From Leptodontidium sp. MPI-SDFR-AT-0119 (taxonomy: Eukaryota > Ascomycota > Leotiomycetes > Helotiales > Leptodontidiaceae): DNA of 64,000 bases. Under the pieces are notes generated by a model. That model was not told where the DNA came from. It ran no database searches and saw nothing but the letters and a program-made list of their open reading frames with translations. This document shows positions 1 to 11,798 of the stretch, piece by piece. Each line of letters begins with the position of its first letter. The stretch's first letter is position 1. A program made the position numbers and the translations under genes. The stretch lies in NCBI GenBank assembly GCA_020726505.1, contig JAHLEZ010000002.1:4340001-4404000 (forward strand). Reading direction: 5' to 3'.

Positions 1-1369
1 CTCTAAACGTCGCCGTGATCTTACCAATTCGATCTTTGTCGGCATCAAACACACTGTATACATTCTTTAAAAAGGTGTCTCCCAACAGCCAGTTCCCAGG
101 TGTCACGGCTTGGCCATAAATGTTGCCAGTGCAGACTCCATTGGCCATAGGCGAAACCCAATCCTTAGAATCGACATTGTATGTAGTGGATCCAAATGTG
201 AACGTTAATGAGGTGGTGGTGGTGCATGGGACCGTATAGGTTACGTCATCTTTCGTCGTGGCTCCGGGTACCAAGGCATAGAGAAGTTTGGCATCTTCTG
301 GTGGACAGAAGATGAAAGAAGTTCCGGTGTCAACAAAAGCCAACTTGCCCTTGATGCCTGCCTGTGTAGTTCCTACTCCAACATTGTCCATTGGGATAGC
401 CCAATCTCCACCAGCGTCCTTCGAAACATCATTGTAGCTCAGACTGCCGCTGTACTTCGATGTGTTTGGTTCTCCAAAGTTGATCTCCCCGGTGTTAGTT
501 CCATCCGTGGCTCGGTTGAGACTCACTCCAAAGATGTTTGACTTCAGGGTCTTCGATTCCACAAGGGTCTCGAGGAAGATGGGATAGTCGCCTCTCGACT
601 GTGACAGGCCAAGAATACCATCAATGGGAAAAGATTTGAAGTCATCAGATGTCGTCTCGGCAATTCCCAAAGTCATGGTAATGCTCATGCCAGCCAGAGA
701 AATTGTGTCCGTCCCCAATCTTCCACCCACTTGTCCAGACCCGTAAGATATATTGAATGTCTTGCTTATATCCTTGAATGATGTCGAGGACGATGGATCG
801 AATGTGTTGTGAACTGTGCAAGGCTCCGAAGTACACGATTTCCCCATTACCCAAGTTGTTGCTGCCCCGGTATCCAGAAGCATGTAGACCAGGGTCTTAC
901 TTGAGCCCAATACAACTTCGGTGAAGTAGGAGAAATCGGTGCCATCCTGGTCGATAGGAGCACTCATCGCTTGGGTAGGAGTAGCTGCTGGCATAATCTT
1001 GTAGGTATTGGTCCTTTTCGCAACGCCATCGCGCTCATAAACCTCGGCAGGCTGAACAGGAGTACCGCGTTGGTATTTTCTCGTTAACCGTTGTGCAAGT
1101 CGTAGTATTTGTACGTCGTGAGGTAAGTCATTCTATCAGAAGTCAGTATGGATAATAGTAGAGCTGCCGAGGTAAAGTACTTTAGGTATGCGCTGGACCA
1201 GTTTCAGTGATTTTGAGACGAGTCCTGGTGTTTCCACAGCAGGCAGCTCTGCACTACAGGATTCCTTCCACCATGCCTCAACGCAAAGGTAAGGAGGGTA
1301 ATAAGGATAGAAAGCGGTTGCTGTTGATGCCAACGCGGCGGCCGCGGCAAAAGCTCTGGTAACCAACAT
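1..1369 (-). CDS. Secreted aspartic endopeptidase (pepsin family A1), 3' end outside the window
   Basis: Pepsin-like protease, expected to be secreted or wall-associated. Both catalytic aspartates are visible: first motif DTGAATTWV near position 870, second FVDTGTSF near position 330. Between them lie a Cys-x4-Cys pair (CTSEPC) and a YGSG flap-type motif, as in fungal secreted aspartic proteases. Start chosen at the ATG at 1369, which opens a hydrophobic Ala-rich signal peptide (MLVTRAFAAAAALASTATA) followed by a Tyr/Pro segment; the upstream in-frame TTG was not used. One 48-bp intron (1133-1180, donor GTACTT, acceptor after CTGATAG) joins the leader exon to the body in frame. The propeptide contains a basic stretch before the mature domain. 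The last residues, and any C-terminal GPI signal, fall outside the window, so secreted versus yapsin-like anchored cannot be decided. Confidence 0.9.
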
Positions 1370-3523
1370 GGCGACGTAGACCAAAGGTATCCAAGATATA
1401 TATTGTCCAAAAAAGAAAAGCTGTAGAAATTACTGCTTGACGCCCTCCGTATAATTGCCAATCGTGAATATTACGGGTCGAATATAAGAGTTAAAAGCTC
1501 GTCAATTGAGTTCCGGGCTGCTCAGTGAATCGGTCTCTTTCCAAAATCGTACAGGTAGAATTATGGATAGAGGAGTTGAACTTCGAGGCACCGAGTACCA
1601 GACTCTTGATTGAGAGATTAATATTATAATTTGGGCAGCATGGAGACAATGGGAAGATGCAAGCCGAAGACAGTTAAGTCGTCGACAATGCGCAAGTCCT
1701 GAGTTTCGCGGTGTGGTGGAGGAAGGAGAGATCGATATCTCGAAGATCCGGGTGCCGAAGAGGAAAATGCCAAGGGAAATGCAACAAAGAAATGCTCGAG
1801 AATCAGATCCAAAGGTTAACTTTTGTAGTTCTTCCAAAGAAAAAAAGACACACACGGCACAAGGATATCTGTTGGGAGATGCAGATTGGGGGAGGGAGGA
1901 GAAGGAGGTCGGAAGAGGAGAGGGAGGGAGGACGAGAACAGAGGCGGAGGAGGGACAAGACACGAGGTTGGAGATCAAGATGGTGTTCTGGACGATCAGC
2001 TTTGCGCTTGCACGCATCCGGCCGTGGTCCTATCTGCGCGCAACCCACCGATGCAGGGGCCGTAGTTCGGCTTGACATCTCCCATATCTCCTCCACTTCT
2101 TTGCCGGCGTTTCAATCTTCATTCAGCACCATGCTGATGATGCTATTCCGAAAAAAGCGCTGGCGGGACGTGAGCCCAGGAGCACGCAGGTCATTCTATC
2201 AGTCGACTAAGCGCAACAGGGGCTGGGACGGGCTGAAGCTCATGCCATTGGCTGTGAAGCTTCAACAATTGCACAACCATGCACAACTCCAGCGAAACTT
2301 TACTTTTCAGCCGCCAGGATACCTCCACACCTTCGAGTCTGGGATCAGAAGCTGGAGACCAACTCCAATCACCGTTGGCGAGTAAGACATGGCGGTCTGA
2401 ACTCGAAATTGCCTTCTGGTCGTGGAGCCCTGAAAGAACGCCACCAAGGCTTCTGCCCCTATCACGACCCACACAGAATGATTTCCTTGTCTGGGGAACC
2501 GAGACTCTTGGTCCTCTGGAAAAGATCGTGACGACGAAGTCTGTCCTCCGTCACATCTAGCTTCCGTAGCTGGCCGGATCCTTAGCTGCCCGAAGCATAA
2601 CACCCTGCCATCTCCCACGAATTGTGATCATCAGCGTTGGCTGCTGTCATAAAAAGCTAGACTTCCAACCTTTCCAACCTTCCCAAAAGGCGAGGATTCT
2701 TGCAGCGAGTTCATCTCGTATCAACGGCAGGCAGGAAAGACCTTGTTGACCTCCCCTTGCTGGCAACCAGCCGGGATATAGATTGCCTCGCGCTTTTGGC
2801 GACAACAACGTGCGATGCGCTGATGTTCTGGACACCCTCGCATGGTGCAACGCCATAATCATATGTCTCTGAAAAATATGTTTCAGAGCACGGAGACAAT
2901 TTCTCCAAGTTGCGCCAAGGATGGCGTAACTGGGTAAAAACAAGTGCCGTATTTGTGTGGTTGCATATCGGATTTGTGCATCAAGATCGTGGTGTGGTGG
3001 CACATCTAGGTTTCGCTTGCGACCTGGATCTTTTTTTGGGGGATAACGCCACAATATTGATCTGTTCTTTTGTGACTTGAACTTTGTTGTTTCTCAGCTT
3101 TATTGCTCAATCATGCCAACAAGTGGTGGTCAATTGAACAGCTAGAAGTAGCCAGCGTTTCACACTATTCAGTAGCTGCTTGCCTCCACAGGGACTGTTG
3201 AGGGAGCATGTGATAGATCCAGACCTTTTGATAATCCAGCCACACTTGAATTCAGGGGTGGGAGTTGTCTGATCGGTTGGATAAAGCGGCGTGTTCGCAG
3301 TTAAAGCTCATGATACCTTCTTCCTGAAATTCTCGATAGCAATCTTACCATGAGGAGATACCAAAAGGCTGGGTGAGCAATCGATCATTTAAGTCTAACT
3401 AAGTCTACTGATATGATAAGTCCAAAATGCCTCAAAATGCACCTTGACAAAGACCGTGCATAATTTACTATCAAACAATTATACTGATAATTTGAGAACA
3501 TGAAATTGACAGAACAAACGAAA
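1370..3523. other. Intergenic, 2.15 kb, no supported gene
   Basis: This holds the promoter side of the aspartic protease and the 3' side of the membrane-protein gene. Position 1840-1960 is strongly purine-rich (AGGAGG runs), which opens long spurious frames on both strands. None has a recognisable domain, good codon pattern or splice structure. I see no RNA gene or repeat. Confidence 0.5.
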
Positions 3524-5461
3524 CTAAATCCAGCCTGGGGGTTGTGCAGTAGGCAAATCATCACGATCGAGTTCCGGCTCTCGCAGTAGTCGCAGATATG
3601 GTTTCTTAATGTTCCCTCCCAGCCTCGCAATCGACCTGCCAATAGTCTCGGGGAGTCGCACGACGCCATGCAGCCAATCCAGATTCGACACCCCGTCATC
3701 TCTCTGCAAGAAAACTCTCATCGCAAGCTCGTAGTGCCTCACAATTATCAGAGGTATCAGAAAAAACATGAACCCAATGCATGTAAACGAAATGGCTGGG
3801 TATGTAGTGTTGATTCTCCTGAATAGAACATCGGAAACATCACTCCATTGAGGGAGTGCGAGACCTTCTCGCCCCCAGCGTGTGAAGCAAGAACAGCGGT
3901 TGAAGACCCCAACTTGTGTTACGATGATACCTGTGACCGTTGCGGCTGCCGCAATGATGTCTTTGACGAGGATGAAATTAAAACGAAGGTTGTGTTGATG
4001 TGAACCGAACGGGATGAAATTGAGAGCAACACTAACGATCCATGTAGAATAGATTGTGATTTCCCCGATATGACGGTACTCGAAACCGAGAGGCGGTACC
4101 AAATATGATATCAAAATCCCCGTTAAAGCGCTGTAGATGACAGCAACGACAGGTAGAGTGAGAGATCCCGGCCGAAGCGACAGCGCGCTTGATGTTGTGT
4201 GCTTGATTCTTTCCCAGCGAGTTGAGAACCCAGTTCGATGATCTGCATCAGTGCGGATATTTGCTTTCACGCTCTCTTGCGCCTCAATTGGTGCCCATGA
4301 ATAGATGCCGCCTTCCGTCTCCCTCGCTGCTGTATCCATCTTATCCACCAGGTCAGGTGGTAACTGCACGTCCCAATCCTTGAACTGCTTCTTCACGTCG
4401 TCTCTGAATCTCCTCGGAATCCTGGGAATGGCGTTCTCAGTTTGCGACACTCCAATGACAGAAGCTAAAAACACAGCTGGGATGATCCAAAAGTAGAGGG
4501 CGGAGAAAGCGACGCTGAAAGCTTCAATGTTGATGAAGGTTTGAGGGTTGGTGCTTGCGGCACTCTCTCGGGTCCGCCCATATGCAACGGCAATGGAGCC
4601 GATGAAGAAGCCTTCAGCAACCGCGATAGGTAAGAACTTTGTTGACCGGTCGGCTGCTAGGGCTTTGCCTGTAATAACGCATATTTTGAGAAACTCGCGG
4701 CGGTCTTGAGGTGGTATAGTTGGAGACGCTTGGTCAGGATATCAGCTTTAATCTGTGGACTACACAAGATATTTCGCTCGACTTACAGAGTCTTGTCTGT
4801 GTATTCGAGGGCTTTCTTGCCTACTTCCTGACCCCACTCATCGTAAGAGTCAATGATAGCAATAAGACCTTTCCACACCAGGGTAACTTCAGCCCGGCAT
4901 TTGTCGCCATACAGATCGTCGACCTCGATCAAATCAATGTAGTCCTTTCCCGTGAAACGATTCTTCCAGAACAAGGCACGTCTCTGGCAGCTAGCTACTT
5001 TAAGAAGAAGGTTGCTGATTGTTGAGATGGGGTCGCCAATCAAATGTGCCAAGACAAAAAATTCAGTGCGGAAGTTGAGTGGAGGCCGTGGGAAAACAGC
5101 GACTAGTTGAAGCAGAGGGAATTTCCACTATGAAATCTGCATTAGACATGGTCTACTTCAAAGCCACTAGATGGTTGGGAAGGCTTTCACTTACTGTTGC
5201 CAATCTAGCCCAGATATCCCCTTTAGGATAGACAGTCCAGTTGCTTCCTGCAAACACCTCGCACGCTTCTTGTGTCAAAGCTTCTGTGCTCTGGAAAAGC
5301 CATGTGTCGTTAGGGCAGGAATCGTAAATCGCTTTTGTAATAATCCAGAGGCTTTCGAATTGAAAGCCAGCGGTATTCGTGCAATTTGGGTACGGGTTGA
5401 TGCAATCATAAATGACGGTGCTATTGAGCGAGCATGCTGGGAGTGCCATAGAAATATTCAT
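3524..5461 (-). CDS. Polytopic membrane protein with Cys-rich, glycosylatable N-terminus (unknown function)
   Basis: Not assigned to a named family. Model: exons 5195-5461, 4821-5127 and 3524-4728 (592 aa). The N-terminal part carries several Cys residues and NST, NCT, NDT and NWT sequons, suggesting an external or luminal domain. The C-terminal part has about six hydrophobic spans (for example near 4500, 4120, 4050, 3950 and 3770), ending in a hydrophilic tail. Intron 1 is canonical (GTAAGT...ATAG). For intron 2 the obvious GTAAGT donor at 4763 does not keep frame; a GC donor (GTAG|GCAAGA at 4820) with the acceptor at 4729 does, and is adopted. The start is uncertain: an overlapping frame is open up to 5663, and a 46-bp GTTTTC...CAG intron could join it to the same PACSL sequence. 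Confidence 0.6.
4729..4820 (-). other. Candidate GC-AG intron in the membrane-protein gene
   Basis: Donor AG|GCAAGA, branch-like CTGATATCCTGACC, acceptor CCAAG. It is the only combination I found that keeps the two exons in frame. The nearby GTAAGT donor gives the wrong phase with every downstream AG I tested. Confidence 0.5.
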
Positions 5462-6166
5462 CGCTTGCGGATACTTGAAAACCAGGTGAGATCATAACAA
5501 TAGCCGTTGGACCAAAGCCCATATTTATACATGCGCTACCTCCAACAGCATAAGGGTGGGCGGAAGGGGAACTTTGCCGGAGCCTGGTCGAGTCATCGAG
5601 TGTTTGGTAAATGTGCCACTGTGCATGTCGGAGATTTACGCCATCAAGAGCAACGACTCGCATGAAGACAGAGGAGGCGTTGATTTCAAGCGGTTAAACA
5701 AGCTTCTGCGCTCACCGAAGGGTTCAGATTACAGCCTTGTGTAACCAGCCTGCTCAAAAGTGCATGAACAAACGTGATGGTGGAGGGGCGCAGCTTACCA
5801 AAGTTACCCACCCAACAATTTTGGGTGCCCAGCTATGTTGACCTATTGACTGGGTAGAAACGATGGACAATTCAATGATTCATGGCCCATTGACCAGTGA
5901 CTTTATAACAGACTTCTGCTTCAGTCGGGCAACAATTGTTTGTCGACTCTAACAGGGAACAGATCGTGTTAGAGGAATCATAGGGTACTCCAATGTCATC
6001 ACTTGAGCGCCCGTGGCATTTGTAGAATCAAGGAAAGACAGTCCAGTGGTAGAAAAAGAGAAGAGGGGAAACGATCAAAATGGTGCTGTCTCATCGTACA
6101 TCTTCGCCCCGTGGTCCTGCAAACGCCGAAATGACTTCTGAAAATAGCAGGCTATCTTCGAAGATC
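5462..6166. other. Intergenic, 0.7 kb
   Basis: Upstream region of the membrane-protein gene and 3' region of the DNA glycosylase gene. Position 5462-5663 may include an extra 5' exon of the membrane protein. Nothing else is supported. Confidence 0.4.
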
Positions 6167-7371
6167 TCAGCTGCCCATGGAGCTGATGTCAACATCTTCC
6201 ACCCTCCATGAATAATACATGAACAAGCTCCTACAGCTTCAAGTCAGCATTGGTCCTCATGCCCGCCAACAACTTACCTGTATGGTCTAAATTTTTCGGC
6301 CATCTCCTCCATTTCCTTTTCGCCCATATACTTCCATTTGCCTCCTTTACCAGCCTTCAACTTGCTTACATTCTTTCCTGCCAAGACCGCCATGCCTCTT
6401 TGTACTCCAAGATCCCCAGTCGAGAAGACATCCATACGCTTGAGTCCAAAGCAGGCAAACATCTCCACACTCCACTTTCCTAGTCCTCGGACCTTGATCA
6501 GCTCCTCCAGAACCTCCTCGTACGACGCCGTGAATAACATCGAGGTCGTGAGCTCTCCTTTGTGAAACTTCTCAGCAAGACCAAGGACATACTCGGCTTT
6601 ACGTTGCGAAAGACCTGCAGTTCGAAGAATCTCAATCTTGCTAGAACATACTTGAGATGGGGTTGGGAACTTGTGGAGGGTAGCATTTGGCTGGTCAGGG
6701 TTAAACAACGCAACAAACTTGGCTTTGATGCTTTTCGCAGCAGCTCCAGAGACCTAAGTTGAGTCAGCATCTGTGTCTCATTGGCGATTGTCCTTACTTA
6801 CCTGCTGGGAGATGATGCCGCTGGTCAAGCTCATAAATGGATCAATTTCCTCGACTAAACCTTCGGGGGAGAACATGTGACATGGGTGCTTTTCAATGAC
6901 CGGCTTCAACTTTGGCTCAACTTGTATCAGATGTGCAACCGCCTCCTCGAGAATGTTTCCACTCGTGGTCTTGACCTTGGACGCCTTTGACGGAGAAACA
7001 TGATCAAGAGGCTTGTTGGCAACCACTCGGTGAGTCTCAGGCGTGACCAATGTGGCATTGGTTCCATTTGGCACAGCAAGGCGGTTGATGGGAGGGGGAG
7101 CCATGTCTTCAAACCCAACGGGTGCGGCCATTAATCCTATTGCCGACGGAGTTGGAGTCATGGGAGGAATTGGCTTTGTTGCCCGTTTCCTCTTGGGCGT
7201 CGATGGAGATGCAGCATCATCGTTCGATGCAGTTACTGGCTCCGAAGCGGGATTCTTTCGTTTCTTTGAAATATTGGCCATTTTCGGTGGAGTTGAAGAC
7301 TTTGCAGGGAGCATATTCTCCTTTACTTCCAGGGAAGCTGCACTAAGTCGTGCTGAACGCCTATGGGACAT
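6167..7371 (-). CDS. DNA-3-methyladenine glycosylase II (AlkA/Mag1-type, HhH-GPD superfamily)
   Basis: Base-excision repair glycosylase that removes alkylated purines, acting in the nucleus. Exons 6802-7371, 6278-6753 and 6167-6230 (369 aa), with canonical GTAAGT introns of 48 and 47 bp. The N-terminal ~120 residues are basic and Pro/Ser-rich (KKRK and PKRKR clusters, probable nuclear localisation). The glycosylase domain follows, with a GIISQQVS helix, the helix-hairpin-helix segment VRGLGKWSVEM, and the STGDLGVQRG motif carrying the catalytic Asp. The short last exon supplies the RSLFMYYSWRVED end typical of Mag1 homologues, which confirms the final intron. Start at the ATG at 7371; the GTG 15 codons upstream is not needed. 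Confidence 0.92.
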
Positions 7372-7833
7372 TCTGGCAGTTCTTGGTAAAAGTGGTGAGC
7401 AGAGAGAAGCAAACACGGGATTCCACGTTGAGACTGGGAGGCGTTGCAGCCTAATGGCCGGTAAAAGAATACACGTCGCCGTGGTAATAGCGTAGTTGCG
7501 TAGGTACAGATAACCAGTTGGTCCGTATCAATTTCCAATGCTTGCCACGATTTGGCGCCTTGGTATTGAGTAGGTAGATATCGTATCTTTCATTCAACGA
7601 GGTTGATGGATACTTGGGTGACGGGGAGTTCCAGAGCAAGAGAGAGGTCCAGGACCCATTAAAATAGCTCCTCTCGCTTACCTCAACAGGGTTAGATGGG
7701 CTTACCCCTGAAGCGAGAAGGTTCTTGGCATCATGGCTGTCATCCGAGATCGTTTGAAAACAATCATGCCTCCATCATCAGCAACACAGAACAACTTCTG
7801 TGGCTTTATTTTACCCAAGATTCGCTACAAATT
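7372..7833. promoter_or_regulatory. Divergent promoter region between the glycosylase and the Zn2Cys6 factor
   Basis: The 462 bp between two divergent start codons must hold both promoters. An in-frame ATG at 7696 could lengthen the transcription factor by 46 residues. No clear binding site was recognised. Confidence 0.4.
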
Positions 7834-10138
7834 ATGGAAGAGCATCTAATGTATCCCAAACCTTCTTCTATCGGTGCATGCTCACGATGCCGAACCCGGA
7901 AGGTAAAAGTCTGTCCAGTTCAGCTATCAATATTAACGCCTCTGCTGATAATTTACACAGTGTGACGGCAGTGTTCCCCAATGTGCTGCATGCACTAAAC
8001 ACAATACTTCTTGTGACATTACAGATCACGTATTCTACTCTTATGAGACTGTCCGAAGGCTTCAGGCAACTATCCACCAACATGAACTACGCCAGTCGAC
8101 GAATGTTCCAGTCACAGCGACCTTGAGCTCCCAGCATTCGCTAATACATCAAGGAATCGAGCCTCTCTCCGTGCAACGACCCGTATCGGTAACCATAGAT
8201 AACGCATTGTCTTCAGGGGGTCGGCTACCGAAAGCACTAAACAATTCAGGCAATGATTTGGCAACCATCGAAACGCTGGCTGAGGAAGTTGGCAGTCTAG
8301 CTCTGGGGCAGCAATCTTCACAACAATACAGTAAGATTCAAACTGTGATTACACAAGATTCGACAAGCTGAATCCTCTATCATCTACAGTCGGAAGTGCC
8401 GCCGGTTCGAGCTTCTGTCGGATATTCTTCCACCAGTTGAATTTGGCCTCTGAGGAGACCCTGGGCCACATAGGATCCAACTTTCGGCAAGCAGATCCAT
8501 TTTCCACACAGGCATCGCTTCCTCCAAAACCCGTTGCTATGCTCCTGCTGTCAATTTATATTACCAGAGTCCACATGTGGAGACCAATTTTCAATTTGAA
8601 AGATCTCAGAAGTTGGTTTCAGCAAGCATATCTGTCTCCAAAATCCTGCGACGCTTTCAAAAAGTTCTCAATCTTTTTAGTGCTTGCTATAGGCTCGTAC
8701 GAAGCTGAGGAGAAAGAGGCATACAGGAAATTGATGGATATCCATTCCCCGGCCGAGTACTTTACGACAAGCATGATATTCTTTGATGAGGTATCTGCTT
8801 GCAATAATCTACAATGCCTTCAGTCTACTCTCCTTCTAGCCCTATGGTTATCAAGGGTATCCAACTTTGCCAATAACACACATCTTTGGCAGATCAGCAG
8901 GTTTGCCATGAGCCTTGCCATCGAACTTGGATGTCACCGTAATAATCCGAGATGGGAAATCGGTTCATCAGAGCGCGAGCTACGAAATAGAATTTGGCGG
9001 TGTACTTATGACTTAGAAAGGCAAGTCAATGATTCTTACATCAAAATCAAAAGTCGTCCATAAGCTCCCGCATTGTTGCACACCAGTTTCGTCCGTCTCG
9101 CTCGGAAGCTATCGGAGGACAAGAATTCGACAGGTTTCCAATGAGATAAAGGTGTGGCCGCAATCTGCAAATGTTGTTGCTAATGATTCTCGTCAGAAGT
9201 GTCGCTGTATCTACTGGCCGAGTTCTCTCCATACGTAACCAAGCAATCGATGCGCCTTTTCCAAAGTTAGTCGACGACGACGTTCTCATCGAAAGTGAAC
9301 GAAATATATCACCAACTTTCGCAACCAAAGGGTTTAGCCCCGCTATCCACATGTTTAGACTACGGAATATCACTGGAGATATTCTGGAGTCCATTTATAT
9401 CGCTCGGCCACGCGCTGGTCACCACCCATCCATCCAAGACACTGTAGTGGTTGCTGATAGTATCCGAGAGCGTCTGGCTAGGTGGCACTCTGTACTCGAC
9501 GAGTGTGCAGTATCGGAATCCCGGGAGAGTTTGGAAATGCGTCTGGAGCTTTGCCTTGCGGTTATATTGCTCAACCGGCCTTCCCCTTCTTTCCCTAGTC
9601 CAATGGATTCTGCTGTGGAAGCCTGTGCAGATGCATGCCAGACAGCAATTCAGACTTGGAAAGTTCTGTTGGATCGAAACGAACTTGGAATATCGTGGAA
9701 ATCCTTCCACGACGTATTTATGACGGGCCTTGTTTGGCTTTACTGTGCTTGGTATGATTTGCCTTACTGCAACTTGGCCATGGCTAATCCGAAAACAGGA
9801 AGTTGTCGATATTTGACGAAAACTCGGTGGAACACTTCGCCACAGCTTGCATCAGCATTCTCGAATACATTGACCGAACCGCCGGGAGATCAAGCCGGTA
9901 CATCCAATTCTATGGACGGATAAAAGCTATTACGATCAAACGATTCCGATCACAGGATGAGGCGATGATACAACGAGCGAACAGTGACTTGGAATTCGAC
10001 CACCTAGGCTTTGATTGGATGGATGAATGTTTCAACGAACTTTTTACTGGGGCAGGTGACTCTTTTGCCTTGGATTTTAAGATCAACGAGGACATTTTCG
10101 AGGTGCCAACTCATTTACAAGATATGCACAGCAGGTGA
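7834..10138 (+). CDS. Zn2Cys6 (Gal4-type) transcription factor with fungal-specific TF domain
   Basis: Exons 7834-7908, 7961-8330, 8390-9020, 9197-9751 and 9799-10138 (656 aa). The DNA-binding domain is near the N-terminus with canonical spacing C-x2-C-x6-C-x6-C-x2-C-x6-C (CSRCRTRKVK, then CDGSVPQCAAC). Intron 1 (donor GTCTGT at 7909) lies just before the third Cys; using the GTAAAA donor six bases upstream would break the spacing. The middle domain has the usual YIGSAAGSSF and STGRVLSIR landmarks. Intron 3 is best read as GC-AG (AG|GCAAGT at 9021, acceptor at 9196), giving LERSVAVSTGR. It ends 35 bp from the convergent aminotransferase gene, which it may regulate together with the MFS transporter; this is inferred from position only. 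Confidence 0.88.
9021..9196 (+). other. GC-AG intron in the Zn2Cys6 gene
   Basis: The perfect GC-donor consensus AG|GCAAGT follows codon phase 2, with branch GCTAAT about 20 bp before the acceptor CGTCAG. It restores the conserved TF-domain sequence. A second acceptor AG lies three bases downstream. Confidence 0.65.
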
Positions 10139-10173
10139 GCAGTCATGATTATTATACACCGAAGACTTCAATG

Positions 10174-11217
10174 CTACAGTTTGGAAGTTATAGGAGAGAA
10201 TTCAGCCAAGATTTCCTCCCTTGATCTTCCCGTATCTGTGTCGACGAGTTTCTTGTACAGTTCCGAAATTCTCTTGGTCACTGTGCCCATACCCCTGACC
10301 TCGCCAATTTGTCTTCCGTCAACCTCCACAACAGGTATATGGCTGGGAAAAGTGCCAGTACAAAAGGCCTCGTCGGCACCATACGTCTCCGTCAGCGTGA
10401 AGTCGGTCTCAATTATTGGTATTCCATTATCTCTGCACAACTTGATGGTCATTGCCCTTGTTATACCTTGCATCTGATACGCCCTTGTTGGAGCCCAGAC
10501 AACGCCCTCGCGGACGATGAAGAAGTTGGTTGAGTTGCACGTCTTGACGAAGCCATGGACATCCAACATCAGAGCTTCGTCCGCACCCACTACATTAGAG
10601 CCAATGCAAGCCTGAATATCTGTTGCCTTGGATATGTGATTCCACATCTCGTCCTTCACATCTGGGGTTCCTCGACGGATATGAGAGGTCACCAGTCGAA
10701 GCCCTTTCGCTTTGGCAACTGGATCTGCAAGCTTGTATTCTGGGATGATTACTATGAGTGGTAGGCCCAAGTTGACTCTCGGGTTCTGGTAGGGCGTCGA
10801 TTTCAGCCCTCTACTGACGACCAGGCGAATATGTATGCTGTTCGACGTCCCCATGCTGTTGGCATCCACGGTCTGATGTATGAGAGAAAGAAGCTCGTGT
10901 TTGGTGAGACCCAGATCCATCGCCATCGCCTTTGCGGATTGGAAGAGCCTATCCAAATGTGCTTTCGCGAATTGGACCTTCCCACAGTTCACTCGAAGAC
11001 CTTCCCAGATCCCATCTCCAACTAGGAAATTCGAATCGAACACAGAGACTGTTGCATCTCTGCGGGTGCAAAGCTTAAAGTCACCACTCAGACCATCTCT
11101 CATGCCAATCTATTTGTTTCTGATCAGTACTCTTCCAACCCATTTTTTGTTTCAATAAGTTGAACTTACGAGGATGTTCTCATTTTTCTCATCGTGAACT
11201 ACCGCATGAGTTGCCAT
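10174..11217 (-). CDS. Class IV PLP-dependent aminotransferase (BCAT/D-amino-acid aminotransferase-like)
   Basis: Exons 11170-11217 and 10174-11109 (327 aa), intron GTAAGT...AATAG. Fold-type IV landmarks are present: DSNFLVGDGIWEGLRV near the N-terminus, the probable PLP lysine in HISKATD, then GADEALMLD and GFVKTCNSTNFFIV, and the phosphate-binding QGITRAMTIKLC segment. The position that is usually Glu (EG[SA] or ETNATN motifs, contacting the pyridine nitrogen) reads Thr here, in KTCNSTN. Substrate cannot be predicted; it is not a clear Bat1/Bat2 orthologue. No mitochondrial presequence is obvious. It is divergent from the MFS transporter at 11799 (581-bp shared promoter) and convergent with the Zn2Cys6 gene. 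Confidence 0.85.
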
Positions 11218-11798
11218 GACTTTGACTAAGAGCTTGAAGAATCGACTCAATTTTCTTCCGTTTCAACTGAAAAATGAGCGATTGCGTGATATTTCCCCAG
11301 TAAGTGCTCATTGATATACAATTTTATAAGTCCCTCAATCTCGTGGACCTCCGTCAAGCAGCGTCCGCTTCTGCCCACATTGGCGCCTCTTAAGCTGAAA
11401 AAAATGTGAGACTGTTAAATGCTCGAGCCACTAACTGCCACCTCTTGCTGATATATTAGCTTCGGACCCATTCTAAATCTCGGTGTGGTGCGAATATTCC
11501 TCGGTGCCCACCGAGCGAGTCAGGGTGATCCCTAAGCGAACAGGGACCGAGAGTTCAAAGTTGGGGGTAGACCGCCCGGTCTGAACCAATAACAAGCAGA
11601 GATGGACGCTAAAGATGTTTACATCTTATCTCGTCATTCCACTCGTCCCGACGCCGCGGTTCGGTTTCCTATCTGATATGTAGTTTCTTGTTTTATAAGA
11701 ATGTCCCGGAGGTCCAGCTTTTCCTTGTTGGTGTTGGATATATCCGATTCAGGACCAAAAACAGTGTTCAATCCAATTGCAAATTCACAGTCAATCAG
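11218..11798. promoter_or_regulatory. Divergent promoter shared by the aminotransferase and the MFS transporter
   Basis: 581 bp separate the two ATGs. It contains several CGG-type triplets near 11530-11665, of the kind bound by Zn2Cys6 factors, but no unambiguous paired site was identified. Co-regulation is an inference from the arrangement. Confidence 0.4.

Noticed and set aside
1711..2385. Long plus-strand frame of 224 codons
   Set aside because: Produced by an AGGAGG-rich tract; composition is extreme, other frames are also open there, no domain and no splice logic.
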